Counted from the first letter of the stretch, positions 1 to 7,186 are shown. The stretch is 24,536 bases of DNA from Candidatus Saccharimonadota bacterium (GCA_028288985.1 JAQGHE010000047.1:1-24536); one strand, 5' to 3'. Program-made: numbers and translations. Notes: generated by a model from the sequence alone, not told the origin.

Positions 1-3
1 GTG

Positions 4-65
4 AGCCTCCTTGGCGCCCGAACCCACGACTTGCATCTTTGCTAAAGCAAATTTGCGTCGTGGCT
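4..65. other. Long imperfect hairpin at left edge
   Basis: The arms CCACGAC (25-31) and GTCGTGG (56-62) pair perfectly. They enclose a second stem, GCAtcTTTGC/GCAAAttTGC, with a TAAA loop. GAGCC (4-8) and GGCTC (61-65) can pair further out. No U-tract follows on either strand and no gene is visible to assign it to. It may be the 3' structure of a gene outside the window or part of an uncharacterised RNA. The minus strand shares GTCGTGGGTTCG with the nearby tRNA-Lys T-arm, but no complete tRNA can be folded. Confidence 0.35.
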
Positions 66-87
66 CAAATCCAAACAAGACAACCAA

Positions 88-117
88 GCAAAAAGCCCAC
101 CACAAGGGTGGACTCTT
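88..117 (-). terminator. Rho-independent terminator of tRNA-Lys
   Basis: On the minus strand, just after the tRNA CCA end, AGTCCACC pairs with GGTGGGCT around a short loop and is followed by a T-run. This is a typical intrinsic terminator. Confidence 0.75.
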
Positions 118-121
118 TGCT

Positions 122-198
122 TGGAGGGCCTGGTGGGACTCGAACCCACGACACGCGGCTTAAGAGGCCGCTGCTCTAACCAGCTGAGCTACAGGCCC
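122..198 (-). tRNA. tRNA-Lys (anticodon CUU)
   Basis: The minus strand folds into a full cloverleaf. The acceptor is GGGCCTG/CAGGCCC, the D-arm GCTC/GAGC, and the anticodon stem GCGGC/GCCGC with loop CTCTTAA, giving anticodon CUU. The T-arm is GTGGG TTCGAGT CCCAC. The CCA end is encoded (122-124). The apparent discriminator base is U, whereas tRNA-Lys usually has A or G; this is an oddity rather than a reason to doubt the call. A sigma70-like promoter lies upstream (235-263) and a terminator follows. Confidence 0.95.
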
Positions 199-234
199 TT
201 ATTGGGGAATGTCTTCCTTAAGAAAGGCTACCGA

Positions 235-263
235 ATATTAGCATGCTTACCTCTGTTAATCAA
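235..263 (-). promoter_or_regulatory. Promoter of tRNA-Lys
   Basis: Minus strand: -35 TTGATT (258-263), 17-nt spacer, -10 TAATAT (235-240), about 37 nt upstream of the mature tRNA 5' end. Confidence 0.7.
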
Positions 264-357
264 TATTGAACCTGCACGCGGAAAGCAACTCCTGCGTATT
301 TTGTAAAAAATTTTACTTATGCTTGCGTCCCGGTTATGTCAGGATTAACCTTATATC

Positions 358-1167
358 GTGAATCGAGTTGCAAAAGCCTACGAAGACATTACCTTCAGTT
401 GCATTGAAGGTTCTTGGATACATGGCTATTACAGGGAGTTCCAGAAGGAGTTGCGCTGGCTGGGTTACCATTCGATTGCGGCCATGCAGGATACCGATCA
501 TCCTCATAAGGATTTGGATCAGCACGCCCAAGATCTAACGGATGAAGAAGAGTGCGCCGGCCTGGAAAATATTGTTAGATTTGCTCATTCAAGCGGCTTC
601 AATATTGCAGTTAGAAATGCAGACCACGTTATGGGTATTGAAGCCGTAGCGAGCGGTGCAGACCCCTCTACATATAGGCCTAGCCCAGAGCAGTATGATT
701 TGTTCTCTAGTCGCTACAGTGATGATTTTGATAACGGGACAGTTTGGCCCGGCCCAAATGCCCGTAGATCTGCTAAGTTTTTAACGATGTTCAGGAAGAC
801 TATGGCCGAAGCCGTATTCCTGGACCACTCGGATGGTACGCGTATAGATATTGATGAAGACGAAAGGAGGCTGCTTGTTCAGCGGTTGCGGCCAAAGCGG
901 CGTCATCCGGAAGAACCAAGGCTGGAAGGGGGACTACCCGATAAACTATATGCCTACTTCGCTATGAAGTATGACAGTGCTCTCAATTTTAATTTTGAAG
1001 TTAATTTTGCGCGCGAAGTCTTGGGGGTTGAGCCGGTAGTAATGGAGTGCGGGCACACCCCAATGGTAGAGAGTCCTAAATTAATGGCAGAGTTGGCAGT
1101 GCGCGAGGCTCTTAAATTTCAAGCTCGTCCGACAGAAGTAGCGGCAGCATATGGTAACCCTGGCTAA
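358..1167 (+). CDS. Alpha/beta-hydrolase-like protein with degenerate nucleophile elbow
   Basis: A 269-residue protein with a GTG start. The N-terminal pattern (IEGSWIHGYYREFQKEL then LGYHSIAAM) resembles the first strands, oxyanion region and helix of esterase-type alpha/beta-hydrolases. The C-terminal stretch EPVVMECGHTPMVESPKLMAEL matches the catalytic-His region of that family (GHxPMLSxPxxLA). Where the GxSxG nucleophile elbow is expected (around residues 84-92) the sequence reads RNADHVMG, so a classical serine nucleophile is not evident. The middle region (about 105-190) is charged and forms a long cap-like insertion. Substrate is unknown and activity uncertain. The gene stands alone between tRNA-Lys and the RRM gene. 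The start is weakly supported: AGGA lies 13 nt upstream and TAACCT sits six bases before GTG. Confidence 0.6.
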   Translation: MNRVAKAYEDITFSCIEGSWIHGYYREFQKELRWLGYHSIAAMQDTDHPHKDLDQHAQDLTDEEECAGLENIVRFAHSSGFNIAVRNADHVMGIEAVASGADPSTYRPSPEQYDLFSSRYSDDFDNGTVWPGPNARRSAKFLTMFRKTMAEAVFLDHSDGTRIDIDEDERRLLVQRLRPKRRHPEEPRLEGGLPDKLYAYFAMKYDSALNFNFEVNFAREVLGVEPVVMECGHTPMVESPKLMAELAVREALKFQARPTEVAAAYGNPG

Positions 1168-1185
1168 GCTGCGAAATTATCTCTA

Positions 1186-1213
1186 TAGACCACCTGGAAA
1201 AATGTGCTATAGT
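1186..1213 (+). promoter_or_regulatory. Promoter of the RRM protein gene
   Basis: -35-like TAGACC (1186-1191), 16-nt spacer, then an extended -10 (TGC directly before TATAGT, 1208-1213). It predicts a leader of about 113 nt before the ATG at 1333. Confidence 0.55.
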
Positions 1214-1230
1214 TACCTTACTAGAAAAAA

Positions 1231-1327
1231 TAGCTGCAAAATTAACGTTTGTTAGGTTCTAGGAAAATTTATTAGTGTTTTGGAGTGCAGCTACTGGATG
1301 TTGCCAGACTCCAAGCGTAACAAGGAG
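1231..1327 (+). promoter_or_regulatory. Structured 5' leader of the RRM gene, possible pseudoknot
   Basis: TTGGAGT (1280-1286) pairs perfectly with ACTCCAA (1308-1314), and CTGG/CCAG stack inside this stem. The seven-base bulge left on the 5' side, GCAGCTA (1287-1293), is exactly complementary to TAGCTGC (1231-1237). The leader can therefore form a pseudoknot or switch between pairings. The Shine-Dalgarno AAGGAG (1322-1327) lies eight bases beyond. Cold-shock RNA chaperone genes are known to use structured leaders; the regulatory role here is inference. Confidence 0.5.
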
Positions 1328-1332
1328 TATTA

Positions 1333-1641
1333 ATGGCAACAAAATTATTTGTAGGTTCTTTGTCCTGGAATGTCACGGACGATCAGTTGAAGGATTTCTT
1401 CGCTGCAGCAGGAACCGTAGTATCAGCAAACGTAATCAAAGATCGCGATTCCGGCCGCTCTAAGGGCTTCGGTTTCGTAGAGATGAGCTCCGACGAAGAA
1501 GCCAAAGCAGCTGTTGATCAGCTGAATGGCAAAGAGTTGGATGGCCGCGCTATCAATGTTAGCGAAGCCCGCCCGCGCGAAGAGCGCTCAAGTGGCGGCG
1601 GCGGTGGTTACGGTGGCGGCGGTGGCCGCGATCGCTACTAG
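1333..1641 (+). CDS. Glycine-rich RRM-domain RNA-binding protein
   Basis: A 102-residue protein with a single RNA recognition motif. RNP2 is KLFVGSLS near residues 4-11 and RNP1 is KGFGFVEM near 44-51. A short Gly/Arg tail ends in RDRY. The architecture matches bacterial and cyanobacterial Rbp proteins and plant-like GRPs, which bind single-stranded RNA and are often cold-induced. The start follows a good Shine-Dalgarno (AAGGAG, 5-nt spacing). The gene is monocistronic, with its own promoter, a long leader and a strong terminator, which suggests high and post-transcriptionally tuned expression. Function is assigned from the domain only. Confidence 0.93.
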   Translation: MATKLFVGSLSWNVTDDQLKDFFAAAGTVVSANVIKDRDSGRSKGFGFVEMSSDEEAKAAVDQLNGKELDGRAINVSEARPREERSSGGGGGYGGGGGRDRY

Positions 1642-1663
1642 TCTCTAAAGATAAACTAGCTAA

Positions 1664-1694
1664 AGAAAACCACTCCGAAAGGGGTGGTTTTTTG
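1664..1694. terminator. Bidirectional intrinsic terminator
   Basis: AAAACCACTCC and GGGGTGGTTTT pair around a GAAA tetraloop, with T-runs on both strands. It serves the RRM gene (plus) and the convergent protease gene (minus) whose stop is at 1709. Confidence 0.85.
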
Positions 1695-1708
1695 ATTAGT
1701 AAGATTAA

Positions 1709-2983
1709 TTATTTGCCCATGCCAGGCGGGTAGTCCATATCAGGGCCGCCCTTTAGAGCGGGTCGGTATGGGGGGATATGATGAAGGCCCTCTTTTAAGA
1801 TGCCGTACGTATCAAAGTTATTGGCAACAGATTCTGGTACTCCGTAGAAGCATACGTCTGAGTATGCGCTTTCATCTATGCCGAATTTCTTCTCGATCTC
1901 TTTGATTCGCCATTTGGCGCTAGCTGAAATGTTGTCGCCGGGATTTGGTATGCCGTTAATATTACCGATACTTGCCCGGCTAACCAGCGGACCCGTTAAA
2001 GTGCGGTCAGGCATTATCGCCGAGGACCCGCTGCCATTAGAATTACAAGGTATAGCTTTTGGCTGCCTGGCCTCAAAGGCAATAGCATAGTAAGGCTGGG
2101 TATCGCCGCTTTTAGTCATATCGAAATCAAACGTACCTAAAAACCTGCCTATGCCGGCTACCGGCCTATATCCGCTAACCTGAGTGTAGCCAAGCATAGC
2201 CGCTTGAGCTCCAGGCTCGAAGTTATGAGTTGTAGAAGCGGGCTTAAGTGGGGGTATGGAGTTGTAAGATTCAATCTTTGAACCTTCCAAACCCTCAATC
2301 GGCTTAACCCACATCAGCGAAAAATCTCCATGACCGGGCATTGCGATAACGATATCTTCTACGGTGGCTATCGGCACCTGTGAGTTATCTTTAGAAATCA
2401 TGTATTCGTACTTGGTTTGAGCGGTTATATTTTGTGCAGGAAATCCGTCATAGGTTGAGTAATCAACCGATTGGTCGTCCTGGACGCAGTGCTCTGCCGT
2501 AAGCACAGGGCTGGCGCGTCCCTCTAACGGAATATCTACAACTGTGCCGGTGCAGTGATCTGTCCACGCTTCATTACTACCTTTTGGCCGCCGCATTATC
2601 CTGACGGAAGAGCTTATAAGTTCGCTCTGTACTTCAGGTGTAATCAATTGATTGAACCCTGGTAATTGGTTTACTTTAACTAAGTCAGGGATGTATAGCT
2701 CTTTCTTAGGCATTCCAATTAAATGAGAGGCTATATTGCTGATATGGTTTAGCTGGGCAGTTTGAGCATCAATCTGCCTCTGCTTTAGGTCCAATTGATG
2801 CCTTAATTTTGCTATTTCAGCGGAAGTGTTTTTGGGTTTGGGGGGATGATTTGCTGCTGCAGCGTTGCCCGCGCCAACACCTGTAGCTGCTACTCCGGCG
2901 GCTGTCAGTCCTACACCAAGCATCCGGACTTTACCGGCCCGGCGTGGCTTAGAAGGTATATCGGGTAAGTTTTCTTTGAACAT
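1709..2983 (-). CDS. Membrane-anchored trypsin-like serine protease with coiled coil
   Basis: A 424-residue protein. A basic N-terminus (SKPRRAGKVR) precedes a hydrophobic Ala/Gly-rich segment (about 21-44), acting as an uncleaved anchor or signal peptide. A predicted coiled coil follows (about 54-88, heptad-like KLRHQLDLKQRQIDAQTAQL). The protease domain carries the triad signatures TAEHC (His165), GDFSLMWV (Asp220) and a GxSG-like motif in CNSNGSGSSA (Ser318 most likely, or Ser320). These match peptidase family S1 loosely, closer to glutamyl-endopeptidase-like members. A proline-rich tail ends the protein. It probably acts outside the membrane on unknown substrates. It is transcribed divergently from folD. 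The nucleophile motif is not the classical GDSGG, so activity is not certain. Confidence 0.75.
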   Translation of the reverse strand: MFKENLPDIPSKPRRAGKVRMLGVGLTAAGVAATGVGAGNAAAANHPPKPKNTSAEIAKLRHQLDLKQRQIDAQTAQLNHISNIASHLIGMPKKELYIPDLVKVNQLPGFNQLITPEVQSELISSSVRIMRRPKGSNEAWTDHCTGTVVDIPLEGRASPVLTAEHCVQDDQSVDYSTYDGFPAQNITAQTKYEYMISKDNSQVPIATVEDIVIAMPGHGDFSLMWVKPIEGLEGSKIESYNSIPPLKPASTTHNFEPGAQAAMLGYTQVSGYRPVAGIGRFLGTFDFDMTKSGDTQPYYAIAFEARQPKAIPCNSNGSGSSAIMPDRTLTGPLVSRASIGNINGIPNPGDNISASAKWRIKEIEKKFGIDESAYSDVCFYGVPESVANNFDTYGILKEGLHHIPPYRPALKGGPDMDYPPGMGK

Positions 2984-3071
2984 TTTTGTTTTAGAACTCT
3001 AGTTGAATATATACCATGGCCTACATGCATAAGCAATATGATTGCATCTGTTTCTTGGTAGTATAAAAGAG

Positions 3072-3872
3072 ATGAAAATCCTAAATGGCTCTGAGCTCGC
3101 CGGATACATAAAAGAACGCCACAGTAAATCAGTGCGTTCGCTGAAGCAATCGCAAAATGTATTACCACGGCTTGCTATCATACGCACCAACGAAGACCCG
3201 GTGGTGGATACTTACATGCGCTTGAAGACGGCTTACGGCGAGGATATTGGGGTGGCTGTTGATGTGCACACCATAGACCAATCGGAGGCTATGGACAGAA
3301 TCAGCAAGCTTAATGAAGACCAATCGGTGCACGGCATAATAGTTCAACTGCCTTTGCCGGACTCCAGCCAGACTGACGAGGTGTTAAACCATGTTAATCC
3401 CGCGAAAGATGTTGATGGGCTGGGGGCGGCCACTCAGTTCGATGCTCCTACGCCCACAGCCATAACCTGGCTTCTTAGCGGGTACGGCATTGACCTTCCC
3501 GGGAGGCAAATTGTCATCGTCGGCCAGGGAAGGCTGGTCGGGGCTCCTCTGGCTAAAATGTGGCAGAATTCCGGATTAAAAATAGACAAAGTTGATAAGA
3601 ATACCAGTGACCTTGAGAATAAGGTTGGGGAGGCGGATATCGTTATTTCGGCTGCCGGTCAACCAGGCCTAATTACAAATGATATGGTCAAAGCCGGTGC
3701 CGTTGTCATTGACGCCGGTGTTTCCACTGACAGTAACGGTTTAATAGGCGATGTAGCACCGGAAGTCCGGCAGCGTGAGGACGTGACAATTACGCCCGAA
3801 AACGGCGGGGTTGGACCGCTGACAGTCGCGGCTCTATTTGAGAATGTTATCCGGGCAGCCTCTCATGGCTAA
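3072..3872 (+). CDS. folD: Bifunctional methylene-THF dehydrogenase/methenyl-THF cyclohydrolase
   Basis: Interconverts methylene-THF and formyl-THF using NADP, in cytosolic one-carbon metabolism. Family signatures present are the catalytic Tyr/Lys motif TYMRLK, HGIIVQLPLP, PAKDVDGLG, the Rossmann loop IVIVGQGRLVGAPLA and the C-terminal ENGGVGPLTV. The length of about 266 residues is slightly below the usual 280-300. I chose the ATG at 3072 (MKILNG) over the upstream in-frame ATG at 3042 because FolD normally begins just before this segment and a TATAAA box ends five bases before it, suggesting a leaderless or very short-leader mRNA. It overlaps murI by 8 nt, so the two are probably translationally coupled. 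The usual TPxG loop reads TPTA, a mild deviation. Confidence 0.93.
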   Translation: MKILNGSELAGYIKERHSKSVRSLKQSQNVLPRLAIIRTNEDPVVDTYMRLKTAYGEDIGVAVDVHTIDQSEAMDRISKLNEDQSVHGIIVQLPLPDSSQTDEVLNHVNPAKDVDGLGAATQFDAPTPTAITWLLSGYGIDLPGRQIVIVGQGRLVGAPLAKMWQNSGLKIDKVDKNTSDLENKVGEADIVISAAGQPGLITNDMVKAGAVVIDAGVSTDSNGLIGDVAPEVRQREDVTITPENGGVGPLTVAALFENVIRAASHG

Positions 3873-4524
3873 AATTGGCGTTTTTGATAGCGGTATAGGC
3901 GGCCTCTCTGTCGTCCGGGCTATCAAAAAAGAAATGCCGGGGCACCGGATTATCTTCAAGAATGATGCTGAGCATGTACCCTACGGTACCCGTTCCATCG
4001 AAGAGATCTATGGTTTTACGAAGCCGATCATTCGTCAGCTGGTAGACGAGGGCTGCGATGTTATTGTGATTGCCTGCAACACCGTAACTACCAATCTGAT
4101 TTCTAGACTGCGGGAAGATTTTGATGCTCCATTTATTGGCATGGAACCGATGGTCAAGCCGGCCGCGGAGGCCAGTCTAAGCGGCATAATTGCCGTTTGC
4201 GCCACGCCGCGGACGCTTCAAAGTAAAAGATATGATTGGCTAAAGCAAAAATTTGCTCCCGGCGTAAACGTTTTGGAGCCGGATTGCTCAGACTGGATGT
4301 TGATGATTGAAAGTAACAAGCTAGACCGCGAAAAAATCGCAAAAACCATAGGAGAGGTATGCGAGGCCGGTGCTGATCAGATAGTGCTTGGCTGCACTCA
4401 CTTTCACTGGATTGAGGAGCTGATTAAACAGGCCGCCGACGGCCGGGCAAAGGTGCTGCAGCCGGAAACACCGGTTATTACTCAGTTGAACTCAGTTTTG
4501 CAACAGCTTGGTAGAGCACTGTAA
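3865..4524 (+). CDS. murI: Glutamate racemase
   Basis: Makes D-glutamate for peptidoglycan, the substrate of MurD, which is encoded convergently next door. Signatures are the N-terminal GVFDSGIGGLSVVRAI, VPYGTRS, the first catalytic cysteine in ACNTVTTN and the second in LGCTHFHWI. The protein is 219 residues, clearly shorter than the usual 255-285. Both catalytic cysteines are kept, so the shortening is in linkers or the C-terminal end. The start ATG at 3865 lies inside the folD stop region (8-nt overlap). An upstream in-frame start at 3838 would add a non-conserved leader within folD. Confidence 0.92.
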   Translation: MAKIGVFDSGIGGLSVVRAIKKEMPGHRIIFKNDAEHVPYGTRSIEEIYGFTKPIIRQLVDEGCDVIVIACNTVTTNLISRLREDFDAPFIGMEPMVKPAAEASLSGIIAVCATPRTLQSKRYDWLKQKFAPGVNVLEPDCSDWMLMIESNKLDREKIAKTIGEVCEAGADQIVLGCTHFHWIEELIKQAADGRAKVLQPETPVITQLNSVLQQLGRAL

Positions 4525-4544
4525 ACCTCTTCCACCCACCAGAG

Positions 4545-5921
4545 CTAGTAAGTTTTGCCTAAGGACGAAAGAGAATTTACAGCGCTCTTGAATTGATTGC
4601 CGCGGTCTTTATAGTCATGGAACAGCCCAAAACTGGCAGAGGCGGCCGATAGCAGGACTACATCCCCTGATTTGGCGTGCTTGCGGGCCTCGGTAACAAT
4701 CTCCGGCATGGTTTTTAGACCGAAGATAATGTTATTGAAGCCTTTGGCGCGCAGGGCGGCCGAAATCTTATCAGCTGTCTGGCCGATGACAATCGCCTGT
4801 TTGACGTTACTTTTAACTACTGCCTCGGCAAGGCCCGTGAAGTAGGCGCCTTTATCCGATCCGCCAAGGATTATAATCTTCGGCTCGCTGAAAGCTAGCA
4901 GGGCTACGGTGGCGGTGTCGGGTGTAGTACCGAACGAATCATCGTAGTATTTTACGCCGTCCAGTTCCCGCACCAGCTCTAGCCGGTGTTCCAGCCCCGA
5001 AAAGCTGCCGGCAACTTCTTCAATGGCTTTTGGATCTTGAACGACTTGCCAAGCGGCAGTAGCCGCGGCGCAAATGTTCTGCAGATTATGTTCGCCCAGT
5101 AGTTTTACCTTAGATTTATGGATGAGTTCGGTTTCCGGCTCACCAATAACAATCATTCCATCGTTGCGAACCCTAGCGCCCGGGCTGTCATAATAAGCAA
5201 TCTTCTTACCGGGCGATGCGTTGGCAATTTTCTCAGAATAGCTATTATCGGCCATATAAATGGCGATATCATCTGTTTTTTGGTGTTTGAACATATTGCT
5301 CTTGGCGGCCACGTAATCGGCCATATCGGCGTGCCAGTCCATGTGCTCCGGCACTACCATCAGACAAACACCGATATGCGGGCTGCGGCGCAGCGAGTAC
5401 AACTGAAAGCTTGATAGCTCCAGAACCACCCAATCATCCGGTTGTACGTCTTCCAAGAAGTCCAGAACAGAGATACCGATGTTGCCGCCTAAATGGACCT
5501 TTTTGCCCGCGGCTTCCAGCATCTTGGCAGTTAGCGTAGAAGTGGTGCCCTTACCCTTGGTACCGGTAATACCGATGATATTGCGGCTGGCCACACCATC
5601 AAAGAAAATCTCCATCACAGAAGTAACCTTGTCCCAGATGGGGGCGTTCTTGGGGTATTTCTTCTCCAGATTCTTCATGGAAGTAGGGGTGACGATTATC
5701 TTCTCACAGGCTTCAAGGCCTTCTAAATAACTAAGGTCGTCAACATTGCCGGTTATGCCTGGCGGCTTCTCACCGGATAGGAAGTTGATCTTTATTTTTT
5801 CTGAAGGGGCGGGGAAATCATCTCTGGGATGTTCGTTTACGATCAGATATTCATGTCCAGGGCCGAAATACTTAAAAGCACTCTGGCCCTCTATACCCCA
5901 GCCGACTATCCCTATCTTCAT
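4545..5921 (-). CDS. murD: UDP-N-acetylmuramoyl-L-alanine--D-glutamate ligase
   Basis: Adds D-Glu to UDP-MurNAc-L-Ala in cytosolic peptidoglycan synthesis. It is 458 residues, normal for the family. The N-terminal domain starts MKIGIVGWGIEGQS. The ATP-binding P-loop GITGTKGKGTTS is near residue 118. The central-domain motifs ELSSFQL and HMDWH follow, then the C-terminal domain with EHRLE, YYDDSFGTTP and LGGSDKG. The start is separated by a single base from the stop of the response-regulator gene, so the two form an operon. The other product of this local pathway, D-Glu from MurI, is encoded by the convergent gene 20 bp away. Confidence 0.95.
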   Translation of the reverse strand: MKIGIVGWGIEGQSAFKYFGPGHEYLIVNEHPRDDFPAPSEKIKINFLSGEKPPGITGNVDDLSYLEGLEACEKIIVTPTSMKNLEKKYPKNAPIWDKVTSVMEIFFDGVASRNIIGITGTKGKGTTSTLTAKMLEAAGKKVHLGGNIGISVLDFLEDVQPDDWVVLELSSFQLYSLRRSPHIGVCLMVVPEHMDWHADMADYVAAKSNMFKHQKTDDIAIYMADNSYSEKIANASPGKKIAYYDSPGARVRNDGMIVIGEPETELIHKSKVKLLGEHNLQNICAAATAAWQVVQDPKAIEEVAGSFSGLEHRLELVRELDGVKYYDDSFGTTPDTATVALLAFSEPKIIILGGSDKGAYFTGLAEAVVKSNVKQAIVIGQTADKISAALRAKGFNNIIFGLKTMPEIVTEARKHAKSGDVVLLSAASASFGLFHDYKDRGNQFKSAVNSLSSLGKTY

Positions 5922-5922
5922 C

Positions 5923-6291
5923 CTATTTCCCTAATTGTTCTTTGACCAACAAGGTAGCTTGGGCGGGAGTCATCTCGGCTTTGACTATGTAGGCGCTGAC
6001 GTTCATCGTTTGCAGGCGCAAAGGAGCTTCTTGTTCGCTGACATTTGCCAGTACGATCACCTTGATGCCTTTACCCCAGTCAGTTTGGCGCATCTTATCC
6101 AGCATTTCATCGCCGTTCATCTCTGGCATCATCAGGTCCAGCAGCACAATGTCGGGCTCCATATCCTGGCAAAGAGCCAGTCCCAGCCGCCCATTTTCGG
6201 CAATTCTGACCTGGAAACCCTCAGCCTCAAATTTTAGGCGGTACATCTGGGCAATAGCCAGATCATCCTCAACAATTGCTACTTTTGTCAT
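5923..6291 (-). CDS. Receiver-only response regulator
   Basis: A CheY-like single REC domain of 122 residues with no output domain. The acidic pair is in VAIVEDD, the phospho-acceptor Asp in DIVLLDLMMPEMNGDEM, the Thr/Ser position appears as VLANVS, and the conserved Lys lies in AYIVKAEMTP. I chose the start MTKVAIVEDD (6291) because it matches REC domains and lies eight bases after a -10 TAATAT; an upstream frame would add MFGSVILML. Its stop is one base from the murD start, so it is the first gene of an operon with murD. No histidine kinase is visible in the window. It probably acts through protein-protein contact; the partner is unknown. Confidence 0.9.
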   Translation of the reverse strand: MTKVAIVEDDLAIAQMYRLKFEAEGFQVRIAENGRLGLALCQDMEPDIVLLDLMMPEMNGDEMLDKMRQTDWGKGIKVIVLANVSEQEAPLRLQTMNVSAYIVKAEMTPAQATLLVKEQLGK

Positions 6292-6299
6292 TAGCATTA

Positions 6300-6329
6300 A
6301 TATTACACTTCCGAACACTTACGTGTCTA
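6300..6329 (-). promoter_or_regulatory. Promoter of the response regulator-murD operon
   Basis: Minus strand: -35 TAGACA (6324-6329), 18-nt spacer, -10 TAATAT (6300-6305). The start codon at 6291 is eight bases further, so the transcript would have almost no leader. Confidence 0.6.
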
Positions 6330-6410
6330 CGCTTGTCCTCCTGCGGCAACTTCTTTGACGAACATGGTTTACCAGTGTCGTTGCAAAGCAGCCTTGGCTT
6401 CTTTTGCCCC

Positions 6411-6439
6411 TTGCGGGTATGTTTGCAGGGGCGTATAAT
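6411..6439 (+). promoter_or_regulatory. Promoter of the 6488 gene
   Basis: -35 TTGCGG (6411-6416), exactly 17-nt spacer, consensus -10 TATAAT (6434-6439). Predicted leader of about 42 nt. Confidence 0.7.
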
Positions 6440-6487
6440 CGCCTCTCGGTACATGGAGATAAATGTTATTAAAAAGGCCCGCATTTA

Positions 6488-6928
6488 ATGTCTGTTATAG
6501 AAAGATCAAATTTTAGCTCTCCCTCGGAAGAAGCACCTGCTCCTGAGACTTCAGAAGAACCATCATCTTCGGAGCTTCCTCCTTTATCAGAAGCTGAACT
6601 CCGGCGCTTGCTGGGTTTACGGCCGGAAGTTGATAGCTTGACTGTAAAAATGCGCGAACGTGATGGAGGAGAGGAGTTTTTCGCCGATCTAAATCCTGTT
6701 AGGGAAAAAGGCTCCGCTCCTCGTATCGTGCCGACACGCAACGGAATTACCCTAGAGCCTAGCTACATGTATAGAGGGGGAGCGGTCTCGGAATATTTAC
6801 AGGAAGAAAAAGGTAATGAAAGTTTCTGGGTCCCGGTTGAGCCGGAGGACTTTATCACTGCGGTTGTTACTAAACGTGGGGCAAGAATAGCTATATTTGC
6901 CGCAAAGTCGAAGTCCCCAACTGAATAA
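6488..6928 (+). CDS. Small acidic protein of unknown function
   Basis: A 146-residue soluble protein with no signal peptide or membrane segment. The first 35 residues are Ser/Glu/Pro-rich and probably disordered. The rest (about 36-146) alternates charged and hydrophobic residues in a way that fits a small alpha/beta domain (for example DSLTVKMRE, GITLEPSYMYRGG, EPEDFITAVVTKRGARIAIFA). I recognise no family. A consensus promoter and its own transcription unit support a real gene. The Shine-Dalgarno is weak (AAGG about 11 nt upstream). Confidence 0.7.
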   Translation: MSVIERSNFSSPSEEAPAPETSEEPSSSELPPLSEAELRRLLGLRPEVDSLTVKMRERDGGEEFFADLNPVREKGSAPRIVPTRNGITLEPSYMYRGGAVSEYLQEEKGNESFWVPVEPEDFITAVVTKRGARIAIFAAKSKSPTE

Positions 6929-6963
6929 CGCTTGTGCTTATTATCATTTTATTGTAAAAGCTA

Positions 6964-6992
6964 TTGACATTAACAAGAGCTTGTGGTAAAGT
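6964..6992 (+). promoter_or_regulatory. Strong consensus promoter ahead of the inverted-repeat cassette
   Basis: -35 TTGACA (6964-6969), 17-nt spacer, -10 TAAAGT (6987-6992). It reads into a 400-nt leader and the secreted-protein cassette. It is the only full-consensus -35 hexamer I saw in the window. Confidence 0.8.
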
Positions 6993-6995
6993 ATT

Positions 6996-7149
6996 GGCAT
7001 CCTCGCTTAAAAGGCGAAGAGGTGGAAATCTCTAGGTGGTCGTAAGGGGTAAATCTCACTTCGGCTCACCAATGCCTTTTTTCGGGTGGGGTGCTGCCTT
7101 AACAACTAGGAGTAGTTTGTTTAAAAGCAAAAGGTAACTTTTGTAATAA
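6996..7149 (+). promoter_or_regulatory. Structured leader RNA of unknown class
   Basis: No ORF covers this stretch. It contains a stem CGCTT/AGGCG near the predicted 5' end, GGTG/CACC pairings around a run with two AAATCTC copies, and then TTTTTT after AATGCC (7074-7085), which could act as an attenuator. Next is a nested hairpin: CAAAAG gtaa CTTTTG inside TAGTTTG (7112-7118)/CAAACTA (7151-7157). The outer stem uses bases of the left inverted repeat. I compared it mentally with common riboswitch, SRP, 6S and RNase P signatures and found no match. Confidence 0.4.
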
Positions 7150-7173
7150 GCAAACTAGATAGTCATGGGGCTT
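7150..7173 (+). repeat. Left arm of 24-bp inverted repeat
   Basis: Begins GCAAACTAGATAGTCAT and ends GGGGCTT. It matches the reverse complement of 8650-8673 at 23 of 24 positions. No direct target duplication is seen outside the arms. Each arm contains the near-palindromic core ACTA-GA-TAGT. Confidence 0.9.
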
Positions 7174-7186
7174 TATAGAATAGTTT

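Noticed and set aside
1..76. Possible tRNA gene or tRNA pseudogene on the minus strand at the left edge
   Set aside because: GTCGTGGGTTCG resembles a T-arm start, but the matching T-stem strand, anticodon arm and acceptor cannot be folded. The segment forms a long hairpin instead.
6996..7085. SRP RNA or a known riboswitch in the 6996-7085 leader
   Set aside because: The SRP domain IV core (GGAAGxAGCA-type) and the signature sequences of common riboswitches were not found.
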